A stretch of DNA of 64,000 bases from Caprimulgus europaeus (taxonomy: Eukaryota; Chordata; Aves; Caprimulgiformes; Caprimulgidae), in contig OU015525.1 in NCBI GenBank assembly GCA_907165065.1, forward strand, positions 496,001 through 560,000, given 5' to 3'. A program made the translations under genes and the position numbers. Of this stretch, positions 1-64,000 are shown one piece after another. Every line of letters begins with the position of its first letter. The first letter of the stretch is position 1. The notes beneath the pieces are model-generated. The model ran no database searches. It was given only the letters and a program-made list of their open reading frames with translations, and was not told the DNA's origin.

Positions 1-35958
<35,958 letters not shown>

Positions 35959-36114
35959 GGCCGCCGCCCCCCGGTCCCCCCGGTCCCCTCGTGTCCCCTC
36001 CCGGTCCCGCAGCTCCGGGTGGCCCCGCCCCTTCACGCCCCTCCCCCACCCCCCTCCCGGCGCTGCGGCACCGCCCCTCCCCCACCCACCCGTACCGCCC
36101 CCTCCCAACCCCCC

Positions 36115-36553
36115 CCCCCCCCAATACCAGTACAGACCAGTACACACCAGTACGGACCAGTACAGACCCCTAACACCAGTACAGACCCTCCCCAAATACC
36201 AGTACAGACCAGTACAGACCCCTAACACCAGTACAGACCCTCCCCAAATACCAGTACAGACCAGTACAGAACAGTACAGTCCCCCTCCACCAGTACAGAC
36301 CAGTACAGACCCCCTCCCAAATACCAGTACAGACCAGTACAGACCAGTACAGACCCTCCCGATTAGTACAGACCCCACACACATCAGTACAGACCCCCTC
36401 ACACCAGTACAGACCAGTATAGACCAGTACAGACCCCCCCACCAGTACAGACCAGTATAGACCCCCTTCCCAAATACCAGTACAGACCCCCCCCCAAATA
36501 CCAGTACAGACCAGTACAAACCCCCTCACCAGTACAGACCCCCCCAAATACCA
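36115..36553. repeat. ACCAGTACAG minisatellite running into the assembly gap
   Basis: Ten-base ACCAGTACAG units with CCCCC(T)CCCAAATACCAGTAC spacers, truncated by the N-run. It starts about 160 bases upstream of the exon 1e ATG. Confidence 0.94.
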
Positions 36554-36753
36554 NNNNNNNNNNNNNNNNNNNNNNNNNNNNNNNNNNNNNNNNNNNNNNN
36601 NNNNNNNNNNNNNNNNNNNNNNNNNNNNNNNNNNNNNNNNNNNNNNNNNNNNNNNNNNNNNNNNNNNNNNNNNNNNNNNNNNNNNNNNNNNNNNNNNNNN
36701 NNNNNNNNNNNNNNNNNNNNNNNNNNNNNNNNNNNNNNNNNNNNNNNNNNNNN
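36554..36753. other. Assembly gap (200 N)
   Basis: Exactly 200 N, a conventional placeholder size, so the true length is unknown. It separates PLEC exon 1e from DGAT1 exon 2. Confidence 0.99.
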
Positions 36754-37330
36754 CGGTGTCCATAGGAGTCCCGGCTCCCGGTGTCCCCCACCCCCCGCCT
36801 CTCCCCCTCGGGTCCCGGTTCCCGGTGCCCCCTCCCTACCCCGCCCCCCCCCACCCGGTGTCCATAGGGGTCCCGGTCCCCGGTTCCCCCTCCCCTCCAC
36901 ACCGGGATCACGGGGGCTCCAGGGGTCCCCGTGCCCCCTCCTCACCCCCTCCCGTTGCCCTCCCTCCCCCCTCCCTGTTACCGGTGCCTCCCCCCCGTCC
37001 CCCCCCCGGGATTATGGGGTCTCCAGGGGCCTCGGTGCTGCCCCCCCCCCCCCTGCCCCGTCCCGGTGTGTCCCCCCCGGTCCCCCCCTCCCCCCCCGTC
37101 CCTGTCCTCGCCGCTCCCGGTTCCTGTTGCGACACCGCGGGCCCCTCCCGGGGCGGGGGGGGGACACCCCGGGGGACTCTGGACCCGGCGCTGCCCGCAC
37201 CACCCCTTCCCCTCCCCCCACGCCGGGAGGTACCGGGACCCCCCTGTCCCCCCCCCAACCCGTGTTCCCCCCCCTCCAAGTTGTCCCACCTGTGTCCCCA
37301 CGACTGTGTCCCCGGGGGGCGTGTCCCACC
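36754..37330. other. CpG-rich interval upstream of DGAT1 exon 2, possible promoter side
   Basis: C-rich unique DNA with several CpGs. A GAG|GTACCGG donor-like site occurs at about 37230 on the plus strand, but the sequence before it has no recognisable DGAT1 N-terminus. A 90-base block around 36754-36790 partly recurs at 36860-36890. Confidence 0.35.
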
Positions 37331-37339
37331 CCCCCCAGC

Positions 37340-38455
37340 GTCCCCCCCCATGTCCCTTCTGTGTCCCCACCCTGACCCCCCCATGTCCCCTCTGTCCCCC
37401 CCAATTGTCCCCCCCATGTCCCCCCACAACCCCCCCATGTCCCACCCGTGTTCCCACAAGTGTGTCCTGTGTCCCCCCCACCCCAATGACCCCCCCTCAT
37501 GTCCCCTGTGTCCCCCCAAATGTTCCCCCCCAATTGTCCCCTCCATGTCCCCCCTGTGTCCCCACGAGTGTGTCCCTGGGGGGTCTCTGCCCGTGTCCCA
37601 CCCCCCAATGTCACCCCCCCATGTCCCCTGTGTCCCCCCCCAATTGTCCCCCCCATGACCCCCCCGTGTCCCAGGGGGTCTCAGCCCCTGTCCCCCCACC
37701 CCCCAAATGTCCCGGGGGGGTCCCAGCCCGTGTCCTCCCCGCAATGTCCCCCCCCATGTCCCCTCCCAGTGTGTGTCGTTCCCCTCCTGCCATGTCCTGG
37801 GGGGTCTCAGCCTCTGTCCCCCTCCCAGTGTCCCCCCCATGTCCCCTCCCAGTGTCCCCCCCATGTCCCCGGGAGGTCTCAGCCCCTGTCCCCCCCCACC
37901 CATGTCCCGGGGGGGTCTCAGCCCGTGTCCCCCCCAATGTCCCCTCCCGGTGTCCCCCCCCCGCCATGTCCCAGGGGGGGTCTCAGCCCTTGTTCCCCCC
38001 CCCATGTCCCAGGGGGGTCCCAGCCCATGTCCCCCCCCCCCATGTCCCCCCCAGTGTCCCCTCCCAGTGTCCCCCCCCCGCCATGTCCCAGGGGGGTCTC
38101 AGCCCCTGTCCCCCCCCCCCATGTCCCCATGGGGGGTCTCAGCCCCTGTGTCCCCCCCCATGTCCCAGGGGGGTCCCAGCCCATGTCCCCCTCCCCCATG
38201 TCCCCCCCAATGTCCCCTCCCAGTGTCCCCCCCCCTCCATGTCCCAGGGGGGTCTCAGCCCCTGTCCCCCCCCCCATGTCCCCATGGGGGGTCTCAGCCC
38301 TTGTTCCCCCCCCCATGTCCCAGGGGGGTCCCAGCCCATGTCCCCCCCGCCAATGTCCCCTCTCCGTGTCCCCCCTACCCCCCTGTCCCGGGGGGGTCCC
38401 AGCCCGTGTCCCCCCCTGTCCCGGGGGGGTCCCAGCCCGTGTCCCCCCCTGTCCC
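37340..38455. repeat. CCCCATGTCCCAGGGGGGTCTCAGCCC minisatellite before DGAT1 exon 2
   Basis: Units of 30-60 bases, with long higher-order copies (37960-38130 recurs at 38140-38310). It ends at the exon 2 acceptor. Confidence 0.93.
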
Positions 38456-38458
38456 CAG

Positions 38459-45298
<6,840 letters not shown>

Positions 45299-45955
45299 GC
45301 GGGGGGGGGCTGGGGGGGCGGGGTTCACTGTGTGTGACCCCCCCACCTCAATTCCCACCTCCCCCCACCCCCCCGGGATGAGGGACACAGGGACTGTCCC
45401 CTTGGGCCGGGCCCGGTGTCACCGGGAGTTGGATCAATGGCCTGGGGGGGGGGGGGACACATGGACCCCCCAACCCGCCCCCCGCGGCTGCCCCCCCCCC
45501 AGCTTTAAACCGTCCCCCCCCACCCCAGCAGAGCTTCCTCTGCGTTCAGGCACTTTAAGGGACACGATTGTCCCCGTGTCCCCCCCCCCCACTGTCCCTG
45601 TCACACTCCCCGGGGCTCTCTGGGGGATCCTGGCACCGTTCCCGCCCGGAGCTCAGCCCCACGGCAGCGGGGCAGCCCCACGGCTCTGGGCTCTGGCTGT
45701 GGGTCTGTCCCATGGGGCTGTGTCCGTGGGTCTGTCCCATGGGGCTGTGTCTGTGGGTCTGTCCCGTGGGGCTCTGTCCCATGGGGCTGTGTCCATGGGG
45801 CTGTGTCCGTGGGGCTGTCCCATGGGGCTCTGTCCCGTGGGGCTGTGTCCGTGGGTCTGTCCCGTGGGGCTGCCGCCCACCCCCCCCCCCCGCTGCTGCT
45901 GCCACTTTTAACCCCCTCGGGGCCGGATTCGCCCATTAAAGTCTCTTTTTTTCTT
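45299..45955 (+). other. DGAT1: DGAT1 3' UTR
   Basis: Extends from the stop to just after the ATTAAA signal. It contains an array of GGGTCTGTCCCATGGGGCTG units at 45690-45870. The exact cleavage site is inferred. Confidence 0.6.
45935..45940 (+). terminator. DGAT1: DGAT1 poly(A) signal ATTAAA
   Basis: ATTAAA followed within about 10 bases by a T-rich, GT-type stretch (GTCTCTTTTTTTCTT). It is the first plausible signal after the stop, about 640 bases downstream. Confidence 0.65.
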
Positions 45956-46119
45956 ACCTGAGCCCCAGTTCTGCTCCTTCCCCCCCCCACCCCCCCGCCC
46001 TGGACCCCCCCGCGGTGGGGACCCCCCCTCTGTCCCCCCGCCTCCCGTGCCCCCCCCCACCCTGTTCTCAGTGCGGCAGGAGCTGGGGGGGAGGGGCTGC
46101 TTGTGGGGCTCATCTCTGG

Positions 46120-46450
46120 GGGTGGGTGACACTGGGAGGGGAGGGTGACACCGTGAGGGAAGGGTAACAGTGTGAAGGGTGGGTGACACCGGGAGGTGTG
46201 GGTGACACTGTGAAGGGGGGGTGACACCAGGAGGGGTGGGTGACAGTGTGAAGGGGGGGGTGACACCGTGAAGGGTGGGTGACACTGTGAAGGGGGGGTG
46301 ACACCGTGAAGGGTGGGTGACACTGTGAAGGGGGGGTGACACCAGGAGGGGTGGGTGACACTGTGAGGGGAGGGTGACACCGGGAGGTGGGGGTGACAGT
46401 GTGAAGGGGGTGGGTGACACCAGGAGGGGGGGTGGGTGACACCGGGAGGC
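46120..46450. repeat. GGGTGACACTGTGAAGGGGG repeat between the convergent genes
   Basis: About fifteen units of 22-24 bases. It lies between the DGAT1 poly(A) signal and the CK2-alpha poly(A) signal. Confidence 0.94.
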
Positions 46451-46659
46451 TTTAAGTGCCACCAGCCTGTGGGGACCTCAAGGCCAGGAGGTGACTGTGC
46501 CCCAGAGCCACCACCCACTCAGGACACGCGTGTGCCAAAGCCCTGTCACCACTAACCCCCCCCAATCCCCCCCCACCCGAGTCACCTCAGGGACCCCCCA
46601 TGTCCCCCCCCCCCCCCCGAGGCCGCTGCTCCTCCCGTCCCGGTTTGGTTTTTTTTAGG

Positions 46660-47283
46660 GACATCATAGAAAATAAATTTTATTCTCAGTTTTGATTTCT
46701 CCACTGGAGTTTTTGTGTCACCCCCACCCTGTCCCGGTGCCCAGCGCCTCGGTTGTGTCACCACCCCCTGTCCCGGTGCCCAGCGCCTCGGTTGTGTCAC
46801 CACCCCCTGTCCCGGTGCCCACCGCGTGGCCTCGGTTGTGTCACCACCCCCGGTCCCGGTGCCCAGCGCCTCGGTTGTGTCACCACCCCCTGCCCCGGTG
46901 CCCAGCGGTGGCCTCGGGACGTTCTCTCTGCCCGGGGTGGGGGGGGAAATGGAACCTTCCGGTTTTGCTCTTTTTCCTCCTTTTTTTCCTGTTTTTTTTC
47001 CCCCCGCACTTAGAAATAAAAATAAAATTCCCGAGTGTCCGTGTGTCCCCGTGTCCCCCTGTCCCCAACCTCCCCTGCACCCGGGAGGTGCCGCTGGCAG
47101 CCGGTGGTCCCGGTGGGGCGGGCGGGAGGGTGGGAAGAGCCGGAGCTGGTGCCGGACCCGGGAGCAGGAGCAGGAGCCGGAGCTGCAGCTGCTGCCGGTG
47201 CCGGAGCCGGTGCCGGAGCCGCAGCCGGAGCGGGAGCCGGAGCGGGAGCCGGACCCGCAGCCGCTGCCGGTGCCGGGGTGCGC
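46660..47283 (-). other. 3' UTR of the CK2-alpha gene
   Basis: From the stop to the AATAAA at 46679-46684. Contains a GGTGCCCAGCGCCTCGG array (46735-46920) and a GGAGCCGGAGC-type array (47150-47280). Two further plus-strand AATAAA hexamers lie at 47015-47026. Confidence 0.55.
46672..46684. terminator. Overlapping poly(A) signals on both strands (AATAAATTTTATT)
   Basis: AATAAA on the plus strand at 46672-46677 and on the minus strand at 46679-46684. The minus one is the likely 3' end of the CK2-alpha gene, about 600 bases after its stop. The plus one could serve as a backup signal for DGAT1. Confidence 0.6.
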
Positions 47284-62124
<14,841 letters not shown>

Positions 62125-62224
62125 CTGGGGGCAGCGGCGCCAGGTGGGGGGGAAGAAAGGAAGAAAGAAGGAAAGTGAGGGGTGAGACCTCCCCAGGGCA
62201 GGGGAGAGGAGAGGGGGGTGGGCA

Positions 62225-62315
62225 GCCACCGGGGACCAGCAGCCACCGGGGACCAGCAGCCACCGGGGACCGGCAGCCACCGGGGACCGGCAGCCACCGG
62301 GGACCGGCGTCGCTC
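62225..62315. repeat. GGCAGCCACCGGGGACCAGC repeat
   Basis: Five units of 17-18 bases. Confidence 0.92.
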
Positions 62316-62739
62316 GGCAGGTGGTGAGCAACCCACTGCACACCCCTCATTTGCACCCCACTATTAATTATTATCGCTATTATCACCATTATTATTTGAT
62401 TTTCACTGTTCTTTGGTTGGTTTTATCTCACCCCACCTCTCTCCTCACTCCTGCTCCTCTCCCCCCTTGTCCCAGGTGGGGCAGGGATGAGCGAGCGGCT
62501 GCACGGTGCTTGGCTGCTCCTCAAGCCAAAACCACCACACACACACCCGTCCCACCAGGGGATGGAGGCACCCACCACTGGGTGCTGGGTGGGACCCACA
62601 GAGCTGGGTCAGGCTGAGGTGGGAGCTCCTGAGGTCTGGTGGGTATGAGGAACATCAGCAGAACAAGCTATGTTAGACCCTGGGAAGGGGCTCCCACCTC
62701 TCACCTGGGCTGGAAGCAGCCCCGTGCCACAAAGGCTCC

Positions 62740-63000
62740 ATAAAAAGGGACAGGACAAGAGGAGGTGGCCTCAAGTGACACCAAGGGCAGCTGAGATGGG
62801 ATGTGAGGAAGAATTTCTTTGCTGAAAGGGTTCTGAGGCATTGGAAGGGGTTGCCCAGGGCAGTGGTGGAGTCCCCAGCCCTGGAGGGATCTAAAAGCCG
62901 TGGAGATGTGGTGCTGAGGGACAGGGGTTGGGAATGGAGTTGGCTGTGGTGGGTTCATGTTTGGACCTGAGGATCTTCAAGGGCTTTTCCAATCCAGGTG
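62740..63000 (+). mobile_element. CR1 LINE 3'-end fragment
   Basis: GGGACAGGACAAGAGGAGGT, GAATTTCTTTGCTGAAAGGG and the tail to TTTTCCAATCC. Confidence 0.88.
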
Positions 63001-63195
63001 CCAAAACTCCAGCAGGGAGGAGAGGTGGCAGAGCAGGACCAGCCCCAACTGGTGCATCCAAGTGGTGTTCCTGGAGATGCTGCAGGTGGAGGGGGCAGGA
63101 ACCCCCCCAGGAACCGAGTGAAGCTGCTGCTGCTGCACATCTCACACCACGCTTCTGGGGTTGCTTTTTGTGGGGGTTGGTTTTTGTGGGGCTCT

Positions 63196-63356
63196 CCTCA
63201 CCCCTTCCCTTTCTCTTTCATCTCCTTCCCCTTCTCCTCCTCCTCCTTCTCCTTCTCCTCCTTCCCCTTCTCCTTCTCCTCCTTCTCCTTCTTCTCCTTC
63301 TCCTCCTCCTCCTTCTCCTCCTCCTCCTCCTCCTCCTTCTCCTTCTCCTTCAGCAT
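63196..63356. repeat. CTCCTCCTTCTCC pyrimidine tract
   Basis: 160 bases of almost pure pyrimidine on the plus strand (purine on the gene's sense strand). A smaller mirror of the 48.8-49.9 kb tract in opposite orientation. Confidence 0.93.
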
Positions 63357-63609
63357 TCCCAAGGTCTCTGTGCAAGGAGAACCTTCCCCTCTCTGTCTGC
63401 ACAGCCCCTCTGGCCAGAGACCACCCTAAACCATCACCCTCACCCCCCCCCCAACAGCCCCCTGCCCCCCAAATGAGCCCCCCTCACCCCGGGGCGAGAC
63501 CCTGCACCCCCATTCCCACTCCCCTTCCCCACGACGTGATCCGTCACCTCCAGCGTCACCCGCTGGTGTCACCGAGCCCATCTGGAAAGGGAGGAACCTG
63601 TCCCCAGGG

Positions 63610-64000
63610 GACACTCCCAGATCCCAGGGGACACTCCCAGATCCCAGGGGACACTCCCAAATCCCATGGAAAACTCCCCAAATTCCATGGAAAACTCCCC
63701 AAATTCCATGGAAAACTCCCAAATCTTGTAGAAAATTCTCAAATCCCATGGAAAATCCTCAAATTCCATAGAAAACTCTCAGATCTCGTGGAAAATTCTC
63801 AGATCCCATGGAAAACTCCCAAGTTCCATGGAAAAACTCTCAAATCCTGTGGAAAAATTCCAAATCCTGTGGAAAACTCCCAAATCTCATGGAAAATTCT
63901 CAAATCTCATCGAAAACTCCCAAATCCATGGAAAACTCTCAAATTCCATGGAAAACTCTCAGATCCTGTGGAAAACTCCCAAATCTCATGGAAAACTCCC
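63610..64000. repeat. CCCATGGAAAACTCCCAAATT minisatellite at the right edge
   Basis: Units of about 21-25 bases (ATTCCATGGAAAACTC, ATCTCATGGAAAACTC), continuing past the window. Distinctly AT-richer than other arrays. Confidence 0.94.

Noticed and set aside
36754-37240. GTACCGG donor-like site near 37230 as the end of DGAT1 exon 1
   Set aside because: No frame before it resembles the Arg-rich, acidic DGAT1 N-terminus, and no convincing start codon was found.
62125-64000. Upstream CK2-alpha exons (glycine-rich loop, KKKKIKREIKIL) in the right end
   Set aside because: Both strands were read for these motifs without success. The region holds CR1 tails, a CT tract and the edge array.

Overview
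The window looks like a GC-rich bird microchromosome segment. Three vertebrate protein genes can be read exon by exon. Introns are small and packed with G- or C-rich minisatellites, and CR1 LINE tails of avian type lie in the right-hand part. The species cannot be fixed from the sequence. Every exon listed was set by hand from its splice sites (AG acceptor, GT donor), reading-frame phase and remembered vertebrate protein families.

Layout. (1) Positions 1-35958, minus strand: the 5' part of PLEC (plectin), running off the left edge. Six alternative coding first exons (types 1e, 1, 1d, 1b, 1g-like, 1a) are spread over 35.9-18.9 kb, all ending in the same phase. They splice to common exons 2-15 (15.96-0.64 kb), which encode the actin-binding domain and the start of the plakin domain. 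The two known optional micro-exons 2alpha (15 nt) and 3alpha (36 nt) are present. (2) Positions 36554-36753: a 200-N assembly gap. (3) Positions 38459-45298, plus strand: DGAT1 exons 2-17, complete to the stop codon. Exon 1 is not visible and may lie in the gap. (4) Positions 47284-62124, minus strand: the last nine coding exons of a CK2-alpha (casein kinase II catalytic subunit) gene. Its N-terminal exons lie beyond the right edge.

PLEC and DGAT1 are head-to-head across the gap. DGAT1 and the CK2-alpha gene converge, with poly(A) signals in the 45.9-46.7 kb interval. The products are unrelated: a cytolinker, a triacylglycerol-synthesis enzyme and a Ser/Thr kinase. The linkage is probably positional.

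Most of the remaining DNA is minisatellite. The most unusual feature is that several arrays or single duplications contain the edge of a neighbouring exon together with its splice site: PLEC exons 15, 13 (both ends), 11 and 7, and one CK2-alpha exon. Arrays of decoy splice donors or acceptors therefore sit beside authentic ones in two genes. A 1.1-kb polypyrimidine tract leads directly into one CK2-alpha acceptor. Apart from PLEC, DGAT1 and the CK2-alpha gene I found no convincing protein gene. No tRNA, rRNA, CRISPR or viral gene was recognised.
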